NCBI GenBank assembly: GCA_018350325.1
Contig: JAEVLN010000024.1
Coordinates: forward strand, 837,248-901,247
From: Globodera rostochiensis
Lineage: Eukaryota > Nematoda > Chromadorea > Rhabditida > Heteroderidae
Length of the DNA stretch: 64,000 nucleotides
Direction of reading: 5' to 3'
Part shown: piece by piece, positions 11,720 to 22,562 of the stretch
Position numbering within the stretch: the stretch's first letter is position 1
How the letters are laid out: the number at the start of each line of letters is the position of its first letter
Notes under the pieces: generated by a model
The model's input: the letters and a program-made list of their open reading frames with translations, nothing else
Database searches by the model: none
What the model was told of the DNA's origin: nothing
Program-made: the position numbers and the translations under genes

Positions 11720-11917
11720 TAATATTTTTTTGATAAAAGCATAATTTGTTAAATTTTAAGATAAAAATCAATTTGTTATTTCGTTATTTAATCTTTGGAG
11801 CACCCAGCATTCCTGTCGTAGTCCCAATTTTTGCAATGAAGGGCATTGTTGTCCATTAATTGGAGATTTCTGGAGCCTATGCAGTTAAATTCTTAGAGTT
11901 TAAACTCGTTTTGTCAG
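11720..11917 (+). CDS. Exon-like island with CAG|GTAATC donor
   Basis: One frame reads IFGAPSIPVVVPIFAMKGIV then VH and a TAA. After the stop the same frame continues LEISGAYAVKFLEFKLVLS to a good donor at 11,918. A short exon starting after 'tatgcag' (11,884) is the simplest model. An alternative frame over the first part is cysteine-rich (see findings). Product unknown. Confidence 0.3.
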
Positions 11918-12032
11918 GTAATCATTTCCCAGGTTCCGATATTCGATGCGCTTTAATTTTTTTTGTTAATTTTTATATTTTTTAAGGAAAATTGTAAAAT
12001 ATTATTATTTTTTATTTTTTGACAAGTTGCAG

Positions 12033-12137
12033 CACCCGAGCTATCTTTGTTTCATTAACAGCGTCAGGCTACTCTTTTTAGGATCCTTCCGACATTTGCG
12101 CAGCTCAAAAAACATAAAATTAGTTGTTAGATTTTAA
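12033..12137 (+). CDS. Candidate terminal exon, 34 codons
   Basis: After 'gacaagttgcag' the frame reads HPSYLCFINSVRLLFLGSFR then HLRSSKNIKLVVRF and stops at 12,137. The island is GC-richer than its flanks. No domain recognised. Confidence 0.28.
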   Translation, partial: HPSYLCFINSVRLLFLGSFRHLRSSKNIKLVVRF

Positions 12138-12154
12138 AATTATAATGTTCGAAA

Positions 12155-12200
12155 TCACAACATCATCTTTGATGAGACACGAGTTGTCCATATGCGCCAG
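12155..12200 (+). CDS. Candidate exon end before CAG|GTTTAA
   Basis: The frame reads NIIFDETRVVHMRQ up to a CCAG|GTTTAA donor at 12,201. A second frame starting ATG at 12,146 is also open. Neither is matched to a family. Confidence 0.25.
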
Positions 12201-13124
12201 GTTTAACCACCCTAGAAATGCTTGAACTGTGGAATCGAACTTTGACACATGGATGGATATCAATGTAAATCATGGTTTTTAAAAAGATTTTTTTGGGTTT
12301 AAACTTGATTTTAATGGAAAAGTTTTTAACATTATTAATGCTATTTATATTTTTGCTCGTTATTACATTTAATCGAACCATTCCCTGATAGTTTATAAAT
12401 TGGCGTTTTCGAAACATGTTAAGTCATATTATTTCGGAGTATTAAATATTTTGGGTTGTATCTTATTTAATTTATTGGCTTTGTCATTCCAAGAGATAAA
12501 ATATTTGTAAATTTTTAAATTCTTTTATTAATTTTAATGATTGAATATAAAAAATTATTTTGTTGGGACATTTTTTTTTGAAAGCCAAACTTTGTTTTTC
12601 GTATTTGAAATTATAAAATCAGCAGTTTGTATAATTTTATCTGTAATTTTTATTTTGTATTTTTGTCTAATTTGGAAATATTAGATGTGGTCTTTATAAT
12701 TCAATGTTATATTTATATTTAACTGTTTTTTATTCATTACTTTTTTTACCTGAAACCCTGGTTTCTTTTAGTTTTAAATTTACTATTAAAATTTAAATGG
12801 ACTTATATGTTTTTTGTTGGTTGTTTTAATATTTATTGTAGAATTGTTTTAGAAATTAATATTTTGATTTATTTTTTCTTAGTTGACGTTGAACCTTTTA
12901 TTGTTATGCAAAATCTGCTCTATCAGCAGGTATAAAATTGTCTCCACGAATTATTATCATTGCTTTTTAATAATTTCCAAATTTTCACTTTTGGTCCGCA
13001 AATTGGGTTACTATTATAAATGCATAACTTTTCAAAATATGGTTATGGAAGTTATGAAACTTGGTCTGTTTCATTCAAGTTTTTTCTTGACTTGATGCTA
13101 ATGCGTGTTATCATATCTTTTTTT

Positions 13125-13192
13125 TGGCGTTCTCGGGCGAAGACTTGTGTGCAAAGGGTAAAGAAAGCAATGGTGCGGAGATCGTAGAATTT
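13125..13192 (+). pseudogene. Partial copy of the SGE(E/D)LCAKGK exon
   Basis: The frame reads FSGEDLCAKGKESNGAEIVE then FV and stops. The first ten residues match the island at 13,806-13,843 (TSGEELCAKGK) with one conservative change; the rest diverges. It looks like a truncated duplicate of that exon. Confidence 0.3.
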
Positions 13193-13767
13193 GTTTAGAA
13201 ATTAATATATTTTGATTTATTTTTCTTAGTTGACGTTGAACCTTTTATGCAAAAACTGCTCTATCAACAGCTATAAAATTGACTCCACGAGTTATTACTT
13301 TTTAATAATTTCCAAATTTTCATTTTTGGTCCGCAAATTGTGTTACTATTATAAAAGCATTATGGTTAATGGAAGTTATGATACTTGGTCTGTTTCATTC
13401 AAATTTTCTTGACTTGATGCTAATGCGCGTTATCATATCTTTTTTGGCGTTTATTGATTTGTTACCAGCTGTTTTATTTTTAAATTTATAATTCGAAACA
13501 TTCTTTTAATCATTTACAATTATTTATTTATAAATTAGTTTTTGATTAAGTCATAAATTTATTATTAAAATTATGTATTCGAAAGCCAACACATAAGTAA
13601 CCAAGTATTGGCCATCAGGGAAGTAAACGTTAGCACGCCGTGTTAAAACGTTGCTATTATTTTGTTTATTAGTTATGTAATAATCACATTATTATTTTCC
13701 AGAATAAATATTAATTATTTCTTTGTAGGCGTTTGTTATAAATTCATAAGAGCCAAATATTGCATAA

Positions 13768-13837
13768 AAGTTTAAAACAAAGGTAACTCCTGCCACGAAA
13801 GTTATATGTACCTCGGGCGAAGAGTTGTGTGCAAAGG
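13768..13837 (+). CDS. Candidate exon, TSGEELCAKGK type
   Basis: The frame reads KFKTKVTPATKVICTSGEEL then CAK up to AAGG|GTAAGA, a strong donor. Without splicing the same frame runs on to 13,950 and ends in a hydrophobic stretch. The opposite strand also has a 60-codon frame here (13,692-13,874), but the + reading has the donor and a diverged + copy at 13,125. Product unknown. Confidence 0.35.
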
Positions 13838-14117
13838 GTAAGAATGCAATGATCGGAGGCTCTTTATCATCCATCTATTTTCGGTGTAAATTAATATTTA
13901 AATTTGTAAAAATTTTACTATTAGTTGTTAATATTACTGTTTTTTTCGTATAAAAATTAGATAATTTTTTTAATATATAAATTATTCTTAAATTTTCATC
14001 TGTTTTTTATTTAATCACTGTCAAAGTACAAGCTTTAGCTCCCGAAATTGCGCGAATTTTTTCGAAGACTCTAACATGTAGATCGGCGTTGTTTTTTTAA
14101 AAAAACGCACTTACTGC

Positions 14118-14178
14118 ATGATCATGTCTGCTTCCATTCGAGCAGCAGCCAGGCCAAAGTTTATCAAATTTTTAGGGT
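14118..14178 (+). CDS. Candidate first exon, ATP synthase subunit g-like (copy 2)
   Basis: This is a near-identical copy of 864-924, encoding the same 20 residues with two silent differences, again ending in T before GTGTTT. See copy 1 for the basis and the doubts. Confidence 0.33.
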
Positions 14179-15577
14179 GTTTGTTATTTAGTTATTTTAA
14201 CTTTGGACCATTGACTATTTTGTCCAATTAATTTTGAATAAGAAAAAATTCGAAATCATAAAAAGACATTTTTTTATTGGCCAAATTATGATGATTTAAG
14301 GCGCCTTAGTCTCAATTTTTATATTTAATTTACTTGGTTTGAAGAAATAAATTGTATCCATTAGAGTTGTCGTGAATGGCTTTTGATTTTAAGTCGAATC
14401 AAATATAGTGTCTGTTGTTTATATTTATTTGTTTATTTTTTTATTTTTGAATTAATGATTTTATCCAAGCCATAGATTTTTTGTTTGGTTTAAAAATCAG
14501 TTGAATTTATTATTTATTTAATTAACAAATAATTTTAAAAAATTAAGTCCATTTTTAGGGATGTATTTACGGGTTAATGCACTTTTTATCAAAAATTTCA
14601 ATCCTAATATTTTAAATTTTAAATTTCAAATTTTTTTTGTTTTACAAAATAATTGCATACATTTAAACAGTAAACATTTTTAAATTTATCAATATTTTAC
14701 AACTTGGTTAAATTTTTTTATTAGGTTTGTTTACAAGGTCAGTTTAAAACTTTCGAATTTTAATATTTATAAGTACATATCTATTGGTATAGTATTGCTT
14801 GCGCTTATTCTTGGCACTTGTACTTATAAGTTTTTATTTAATTATTTTTGAATGATTTAGAATAATTTGTTTTTTAATATATTTTTAATTGCATTTTTAT
14901 TGAATGACTTATCGGCATCTCCAACTCACTGCGTTTGCTCAGGTTTTATCGCTATGTACAGATTCAAAATCGTTGGTCCTAAAATTGATACTGTTATTGT
15001 TGAAATAAGCTTGTAAGCTTTAAACTTTTTTTATAAAAGTGCAATACTACGTTATATTTACTTGTAAAGATTGGCTTTTATTCTTATGCAATTTTCATTA
15101 AATTTGGCTCGATTTCTCAAGAATTTTTTATTTAATATTAAGCCAATATTGAGAAGTCATAATAAGTTTGCCAAGCAGGATCAAACATATAAAGAAAATC
15201 GATTTAAATTTCAATTACCTATGTCGGCGAGCCAGTTTCGCGGGTTAGGACTTGTTTTATTTGTTTATAATGTACAATTTAACACCAACTTTGTAACAAG
15301 TGAAAAAACATGCCATTTTAGATCTTTCTTCTTAAATCGTACAAGAAAATAAGGGCATAACATGACTCGACCGTTGTACAAGGGTCCAAAATTTGAATAG
15401 TGTCAACCATAATGTTTTTATTAGTTTATGAATAAAAATGTATAAGGACAAATTTTAAAATTCTTTTTGAAATATGATATTGTTGCAAAATATTACGTTA
15501 AGCTGATTTTGTTGCATTTAAATGATTCTCAACCTCTTTTTCTTCACTTTTTTCTCTATTTTTCATTCTATATATAG

Positions 15578-15649
15578 TTTGTTCTGTGAACCGAATCGAC
15601 GTGACCGGCGTGGGAGGTGGCACCACTATCCCAACCGCAGTCGCTATTG
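15578..15649 (+). CDS. Candidate internal exon, Alba-like
   Basis: It is bounded by TATATAG and TTG|GTAAAT. After two bases the frame reads CSVNRIDVTGVGGGTTIPTA then VAI and one base of the next codon. The pattern N-x-I-(D/E)-(V/L)-(T/S)-G-x-G-x(4)-I-x-T-x-V-x-I matches the second half of the Alba domain (…IELSALG-x-AI-T-V-V-IAE…), a small nucleic-acid-binding fold found in Alba, Rpp20 and Rpp25-type proteins. This rests on motif similarity only. An hAT-type element begins eight bases after the exon, and its target duplication repeats the donor. Confidence 0.5.
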
Positions 15650-15657
15650 GTAAATTT

Positions 15658-15891
15658 TAGGGTAAGAGGGGACCGGGACCAGTACTGAAATGGTCAATTT
15701 TTCCCATTTTGGTACTGAAATTTTGGTCCCGGTTTTTCAAGATTGCTTTAAAATCCCCTTATAATGGTCCCGGTTTTTTACCAAGCATTTTTTTTCTTGT
15801 TTTTGTCCAGTAGTCCCGGTTTTTTTTGACCGGGACCAAATTTAGTACCGGTCCCGGTTTTTCCAAAAAGTCCCGGTTTCGTCCTACCCTA
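15658..15891. mobile_element. hAT-type MITE, 234 bp, TSD GTAAATTT
   Basis: The ends are TAGGGTAAGAGG and, inverted, CCTACCCTA. An exact 8-bp duplication GTAAATTT lies at 15,650-15,657 and 15,892-15,899. The core is repeated 'ggtcccggttttt' and its complement. An 8-bp TSD with TAGGG ends is diagnostic of the hAT superfamily. There is no transposase, so the element is non-autonomous. Confidence 0.9.
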
Positions 15892-16858
15892 GTAAATTTT
15901 TACCGTTGTTTACAGCCGTAAATTTTACTGTTTCAAACAATTTAACTGATCTTGCGTTTAATGGTTGTTATCCCGGATCAATTTAGCCATAGGGGGGCCC
16001 TATTATTCAAGATTACTTAAATATATAAAATTAAAGTGCCTCCGTGTTTTTTAAAAGATATTTTTTTATTGGTGGAATAAAATTTCATCAATTCATAACA
16101 TTCATCATAATCGGTAAATGGAAGCCAAGCTTAAAAGAATCTAGTACAAAAATAGGCTTAGACTCAAACCCAAAAAACTTTGGTCAATCAAAAAAAGACC
16201 AACAAGATTTTTGGTTTTTGGGTCCGTCCGGATAATTTTTACTGGTCATTTTTTATTGCTAAATGGTGGTCATATGAAACGATTGTTAAAATTACAAATT
16301 TTCAAGAATTTTGAAGTGATATCTCAAAAACTCGTATAAATGGCGTAATTGATTTTTGGAATATATAATACGCTACAAATCAAACCAATTAGAAGAATTT
16401 GCAATTTTATGGCTTACTCAAAGCCCTTACTTGGTTTTTAATGTCGGTGCTGGGCAGGGATTAAAAAAACAACTAAAGTCCTAAAATTAAGGAAAGAGCG
16501 AAATTTTTTACTAATTTCTTTTTAATAAATTTTGGATATGAATATTATTCGATGTTGTGCCTTATTTCTTACAAAGTAAGGAAAATTAGCATTTTTAAAT
16601 TGTAAAATTTATTAATTAAAGTTGTAGTATGATGCCTTGTACTTGAAATTGTTCAACACTAATTAGTTTTATTAAATACAATATTGTTTGGCAATTAAAT
16701 AAATTTTCTACTAAATCGATTTGTTTGAAATTCCCGCCATTAGACTAATATCTATTCTTTAAATTGGCATATTTTTAATCTTTAAAATACAAAATTAATT
16801 GAAAGAATTGAAAAACTTTTTTAGGTGCTTTCTTATATATATTCTTATACATTTACAG

Positions 16859-16924
16859 CGACGTATTATTCCACGTCCATGCCGTTACTTTAAGCGAATT
16901 GATCAATTTAACAAACATATATAG
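16859..16924 (+). CDS. Candidate internal exon, 66 nt
   Basis: Acceptor 'catttacag' and donor ATATAG|GTACAT frame a stretch open in one phase: c|DVLFHVHAVTLSELINLTNI then Y and two bases. Both splice sites and frame agree. Product not recognised. Confidence 0.42.
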   Translation, partial: RRIIPRPCRYFKRIDQFNKHI

Positions 16925-17038
16925 GTACATATTAAATCTTAGATTTTTCAGTATTCAATTTAATTTAAATATCCATAAAGACATAATTTTATTAAAGTTT
17001 ACCATTGTTTATTTTAACAACATTTTAGGTTTTTTTAG

Positions 17039-17145
17039 GTAGAATACTGCTTCATGCTTCGCGGCAAATGTTCGTAGCCACTTCCCTTTTGTGGTTTTTA
17101 AATTGTGCATTGCTCTTTTCTTTATTTTTATTTGTTAACCTCTAA
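17039..17145 (+). CDS. Candidate terminal exon with hydrophobic tail
   Basis: After 'ggttttttag' the frame reads RILLHASRQMFVATSLLWFL then NCALLFSLFLFVNL and stops. The last about 20 residues could be a membrane segment, but T-rich DNA easily yields such residues. The first half is GC-richer and more convincing. Confidence 0.33.
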
Positions 17146-18119
17146 TCTAATCCTTTTTAAGAATTTTATATTTTTACTAAATTTAAATTATTGGATAATC
17201 ATAATATTTTTTGTTTGTACAAATTAAGGGTGCATTGTAACGAAGCCAATTCGAATTCGCCTTTCTGTATTATTTTAACTTTTATTATATAATTTGCAAT
17301 TTCAGATGAGAAAGCAGTAGTAATATTTCTTAATAAAATATTTTGTTTAATTGGGATTAAAGTAATAGATTAAATGGGGGACTTCTTTTACTGGAAAGAT
17401 AATGTTTATATTCTATGAACTTTCTTGTAAATCTAATACACTCCTTCTTGTTATTAATTATTTTCCTAAATAATTATTGACATTCGCTAATTTTAATTTA
17501 TTAGATGAAACAATAAAACGTTTTATCATGTATTATAAATGTTTCTATTAAAAATAACTTTTTTTAATTCAACCAAAAAAAAGATGTCATTTACAAGCGT
17601 TAATTAAGAATAATCATTGAAAAATCTAGGGGCTTAATCCGGTTCTTGTAGGTTATGCGTCAACAATTTTTTTTTTCGTCGAATTTTGCCATTAAATCGT
17701 TGTAATGTCGGTTGAATTCGATGAAATTCTGCAAATTGTTGAATTCATGCCACCAAACTGATATTCCTTGTCTGCGCAATACGAATAAAAAAAATTATTA
17801 AAAAAGAGGTTTTTTTAATCGTTCGAATTTTGGTCGGGAGAAATTGGTCAAAATGCAAGTCATTCGGAATCTACGACCCCGAAAACCTCTAGAAACACTT
17901 TTTTATCAACTTTGAACAAAAATGTTTTTTTTTTGTTGACACATACCCACAAGAACCCTTAATCCGTTTATTAAAGATCTATGTGAAAAAACGGTAAAAA
18001 TCTGGGGTTTATAGTTTTTGGACTTTTGAAAAAAATGTTTAGCTTTGACTTAAAATAGCTTTTAAAACTAAAGCTTTTGATTGCATATTGTTTGTTTGTC
18101 CCATAATTAATACTTTTAG

Positions 18120-18560
18120 TAATGGACGCCAACTATTTATTGTATGGGAAATGAATGAGTGGTGTTGGTTATGAGGAGAAGGATATGTGCTCTGTGCCAA
18201 TCGAAGGATGGAATATTAACAATTAGACAGAGAACGTGGGTGTGCGGGGGGGGGGGGAGAAAGCAAAGTGAGAGCAGAGAAAAAGGTGGAAAAGAAAGCA
18301 AAATAGGTAAATGAGAGCAGAGCGAGAAGAGAGAAGAGAAGAGAAAGCAAAATATTTTAGAGAGATAGGGGGGAGGAAAAGAAAGCACGAAAGGACTAGC
18401 AGAGAAAGAGTGGAAACAAAAGCAAGATATGAGAACAGAGAAAGCAAAATGATGACGGAAGAGAAGGGGGGGGGGGGAGTGTAAGCAAAATAAAGGCGAG
18501 GAACAGAAATAAGAAAAAAAAATCAAAATGATAAGGGCAGAGAAAGGGGAAGGCTTATTT
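18120..18560. repeat. Purine-rich low-complexity tract
   Basis: It is dominated by 'agagaagagaaagcaaaa' motifs with two poly-G runs (18,246-18,257 and 18,466-18,477). The 143- and 74-codon minus frames here are low-complexity artefacts. The 5' part ('atgaatgagtggtgttggttatgagg') resembles the G-rich family near 28.3, 29.2 and 42.35 kb. Confidence 0.85.
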
Positions 18561-18929
18561 TCTTGCATTTACTTTATGAAATGAATATTTTTCAACATGC
18601 GAAATTCAACATGTCGGCCCTCTTCGGAGGAATAACGCAGAGCTTCGCTTTAAAAAAAGCAATTTTGTGAGAATTTGGCTATTTGTCGCGTTAGAAAGGT
18701 TTTTTGCAGAAAAGATTTAATGTTCTCGAGGGATTTTTGCTCCCAATTTTTCTCCCGAATTTACTCCTTTTTCAGTGTATTTTGGGTTTTCTGATCTCCG
18801 TGAAGAAGATGTCTGATCAACTTGGTGCAGTTTTTTTTTTGTTCAGTATCAAAGTTAAAATTTGGGTCAATACGGAAAAAACAATTTTACTTTTCCAAAT
18901 TTTTATTTGTGAATCGTAAAATCATAATG

Positions 18930-19270
18930 GAGTGCCTCGGCTTGGTAAAAATACTCGAAATTTTGGTTAACACCCGAACCCAAAAATAGTTAGGATTTTG
19001 AATAAAGTAATTTGTTCAAACATTTTTCCAAAATCCGACCTTTAGGTGTGTATTTTTTCGAAATTTAGGGCAATTATCCAATCGAAACCCCAAAATACCC
19101 GAAATTTTGGCTCATACCCGAACCCAACCCAAAATTTCTCCCTTCCCTGATCGGGAGCAGGACAACCCAAAGCCGAAGCTCGAAACAAAGCCCAATTATT
19201 CAAAGCACGAAGTTCGAAGCCCAAAATAACCCGAAGTTTCGCGAAGCTCAAAGCCGAAGTGCGTGTTCAG
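18930..19270. repeat. Degenerate simple repeat of cccgaa/gaagcccg motifs
   Basis: It has irregular 'acccgaaattttggct' and 'gaagttcgaagccc' repetitions, like the cores of the hAT-type MITEs in this window. It is probably a decayed member, but no terminal repeats or target duplication were found. Confidence 0.45.
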
Positions 19271-20143
19271 CTCAGCCAATTGCTGAATAAAAATTCTTTA
19301 GGTTGTTAGTGCATCAAATATTATAGACACTTCATGTAAAGCCATCTTTTCAATTTCTTGCAATAATAAATCATAGAAAAAACATTGCTGCATTTCATAT
19401 TCGTTCACTCCATCAGTTTAATTATTTCACAATAAAATAATTTTGTAATTGATCTGTTCAAATTTTATTGAGTTTAAAATTTTTGAGCTTATACATTTTT
19501 ATTTGTATGGAGTATATGAGACAGTGAGGTATTGTTTTTATTCATATAATGAATTAAGCGTCTATTTTTAAAGATATCTGTGTATTTTTTTAAAATAATA
19601 TGCCTTAATTTGTGAAAATTATGGTAAGATTCTTAAATTTTTTCTTTCAAAAAATTTCATTTAATAATTCTAAAAATTATGTTTTACTTATCTTTTAAGT
19701 CATTTTTTTGTTGTTTAATTTTAAAAATATTTATGATTAAAATTCAGTTTAAAATTTCTTTGTAATAGAATTGAACGTGCTTATTTATTATATCAATTAT
19801 CCGATGGTTTATAAATGAATGTTTAAGAAAAATCTTGTGAAATTATTTTGTTACAATTTAATTACTTTTAGCAAATATTTTGTTACCTTGCTCTGAAGTG
19901 TTTTAAAATATTCAAACGTATAAAAAATAAAATAAAAATGATAATAATAACACTCAGCAACTTATTTGGATACATTTAACAAATATGTATATGTTATAGA
20001 TATTAAACATCGACCTTATTAACAACAACCAATAATACAATACATCTTACGATTAAATTAATAGCAAAAAGCTTATATAAATAACGAAAAAAGGACAAAA
20101 AAATGGTTGACGAGTTTTAGGTGAACGAATGTAAAAGGGCAAT

Positions 20144-20530
20144 ACCGTAAACTCTCTTGTTATCCCATAAGTGGGTTTATTTTTTAACTTACTAAGAGCG
20201 TGGGGAATTAATAGAAAGTGCGGGATTATTAGCGTGTGCGGGATTACATTCAAATTGTTTGGCGATATGTTCACCCTCTCCCGAAAATTTTTTTGTGAAA
20301 AAACCATTGAGGGGAGGGAATCCGCTTGTTTGCAAAATTTGTTATTTATAGACCAATTTTCTTAACAATTCCATCAAAAATCAAAAAATTTTCCCGGCGG
20401 CGCCTATCGGCACCGCCGACCCCCTCCCATTTCTAAAAAACATCAAAAAAAAGTGCCATTTTTTTAAATTTTGCAATTCGATTTTCCGTCGCCGTTGCCG
20501 TGGCCCGCAGAAGATTCATCGAAGCATGTT
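20144..20530. repeat. GC-richer composite repeat
   Basis: It starts 'taccgtaaactctcttgtta', partly like the pogo/Tc-type terminus at 46,917, and carries 'gcgggattattagcg' repeats. It ends with 'ggcgcctatcggcaccgccgac', which recurs inverted inside the hAT element near 55,195-55,220 and, in part, near 49,030. It is a mosaic of element fragments; boundaries not resolved. Confidence 0.4.
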
Positions 20531-21173
20531 GTTGCATATTAATTAATTCAAGGTTTATTATATAGTTTTAATATAATATAATTAGTATCAAAAAATTTCT
20601 TTCATTGATTTTAATTTTATATTCATTCATTTTTCAAACAACCTATATTTGATAGCTCTAATAAACAAATTAACAGTAGATTTTTTATTCCTCACAAAAA
20701 ATTGAAAACTTCCGTATGCTGATTATTCTTTAACCTTTTAAGATATTGGACCAATTAATCAATTATATTGAGTTTTTATTTAATTTTTTAAGCTCATTTT
20801 GCATAGTTTTTTAGATTAATGTTTGTATTCATTTAATTTAAAAGTTTTAATTTAATGCTATTTGTTGCAATTGACTGATCAACTGCAATGTTTATCTTAA
20901 TTAAATATTTTATTTTTGAGCTTCCTACATTTATTGCTTGGATTAAATAAATTATTACTTTTAATAAATAAAGCATCATTAATTAAAATCGAGCGCTTGT
21001 TTTTTGTATAATTTCGGCATAAGATCAGCAGCAAGAAGTTGTACACCAGAGCTTTTATAAGATTTGCATACAACTTAACAACTTCATTATATCATCTTCT
21101 GTTTCATTTTCATTTTATTCGTTTGATTTCATTATTTTAGTTAAATAGCAAAGTTTACTTGATTTATTTATAG

Positions 21174-21245
21174 TTGGACCTTGAAGACGCTTTTCGGTGT
21201 TAGAATCCTCCAACCTCCAATTGTGGATGATTCCGAAACCTTAAG
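21174..21245 (+). pseudogene. Frameshifted second copy of the 6,963 exon
   Basis: It has the same acceptor, donor and length as 6,963-7,033 plus one base: TTTT instead of TTT in 'gacgcttttcgg'. The frame breaks after LDLEDAF and hits TAG. Upstream intron sequence (20,868-21,170) is duplicated too, so the copy arose by DNA duplication and not by retroposition. Confidence 0.65.
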
Positions 21246-21259
21246 GTTTATAAAATTGT

Positions 21260-22410
21260 TGAAACTTACTTATCATTAAATTTTAGATTTGATTTTAATT
21301 TTATTTGAATATTTCCATGTCACTTCGCATAAATAAAACTATCATTGTTGGAATCTTAGCCGCACAGATCCTGAATTAAATTTTTCATTTTTATAATTTA
21401 TATATGTTTTATTCTTTTTGATACAATAAGGAAGAATAAAATCAAATTTTCAATAATTTAATTATTAATTACATGTTATTAATAGTTTAATTGACAACGT
21501 TAACAATTTTCTCAATTATATGATTGCATTCAAAAACAAAAAACTTAGTTAAATTTTTTAAACTTTCAAAAATTAATTGTAAAAAAATTTTAAGTTCATC
21601 ATTTTATTTAGTGCATATTACATTATTTTTCCATTTTTTATTAAAACTATCATGTTTTAATTGTATATCCATGAAAATCAAACATAATTTTAGATTTAAT
21701 TTAATTTGTGTTTGTTTATATGAAATTACTTTAAAGGACTTTTTTAAGTTACGTTTTTAGATACTTCGTTTAATCTGTGTCTAGATGAAGACAAACAAGT
21801 ATAAAGAAGTAGTGAAGTTGTGTTAAATATAATTAACACTTTTTTGTAGTTGGAGTCACCAAAAACTGTTGGGAAATTGATTCTAAAATTGATCAAACCA
21901 GCAAATTTCTTTTTTTTTATTTATTACAAAAAATAAAAACATTTGAACATTTAAAATTTAACAATGCTTTAAGCAGCAATCTCAATATTCTTTCGGTAAC
22001 ACACTCAGAATAACTATTAAATGGCTTGGCCTCATTCTTTTCTCTATTGCGTTGCTGCCATTTTTTAAATTTTATGTTTTTTATTTTAAACTGATTGGCA
22101 GATTCAGCCGTAAATTGTTTTATAAACGGATAAAATTATTTTTTTATTAATCTTTTATTTCATTTACTGAAACATATTTAATTATCTTTCTGTTATTAAT
22201 TCTTAGCTATTTAATAAGTTAAACCACAAATACTGCTGGTTTATCCAGCTTTAGATTTTTGAAAAGAATTTTAAAATTAGCCATTTCTTGTTTTTATCAA
22301 CATCGACAAAATTTTTTTTGAATATCTTTAAAATTTAAATTGATTTTTAGAATTGTTGAAATTTTTTCAAATCAAATGAACATTTAATTTGTCTATTGTT
22401 ATGTGTGTGT
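21260..22410. other. T-rich intron-like DNA
   Basis: Nothing gene-like is supported. The ATG frame 21,524-21,760 is K/N/F/L-rich AT noise. Confidence 0.55.
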
Positions 22411-22414
22411 TTAG

Positions 22415-22562
22415 AAGTTTACAAAATTTAATGTACCAAAGCGCTAAGGAATGTCCGGTTTCGTGGACTGCGGTCTTATTGTTGGTTTTGGTTTTTGTAG
22501 TATTATTAATTAAATTTTTAATATTTTTGCTTCAATTTAGACTACTAATCTGTATTAATTAA
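22415..22562 (+). CDS. Candidate exon or small membrane ORF
   Basis: After 'gtgtttag' the frame is open to a stop at 22,562. An ATG at 22,431 gives MYQSAKECPVSWTAVLLLVL then a strongly hydrophobic stretch, 43 codons in all. The GC-rich first third is the convincing part; a GTCTTA donor after TGGACTGCG is an alternative end. Confidence 0.28.

Larger units (their letters stand above)
12700..14460. repeat. T-rich duplicated block, copies 2 and 3
   Basis: The block seen at about 130-1,170 occurs twice here (about 12,700-13,110 and about 13,180-14,460), in the same order and orientation at roughly 13 kb offset. Sequence between the copies includes GC-richer islands that the first block lacks (13,125-13,190 and 13,795-13,880). 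Confidence 0.8.

Noticed and set aside
18137..18568. 143-codon minus frame
   Set aside because: It is the complement of a purine-rich low-complexity tract; the peptide is S/F/P/L repeats.
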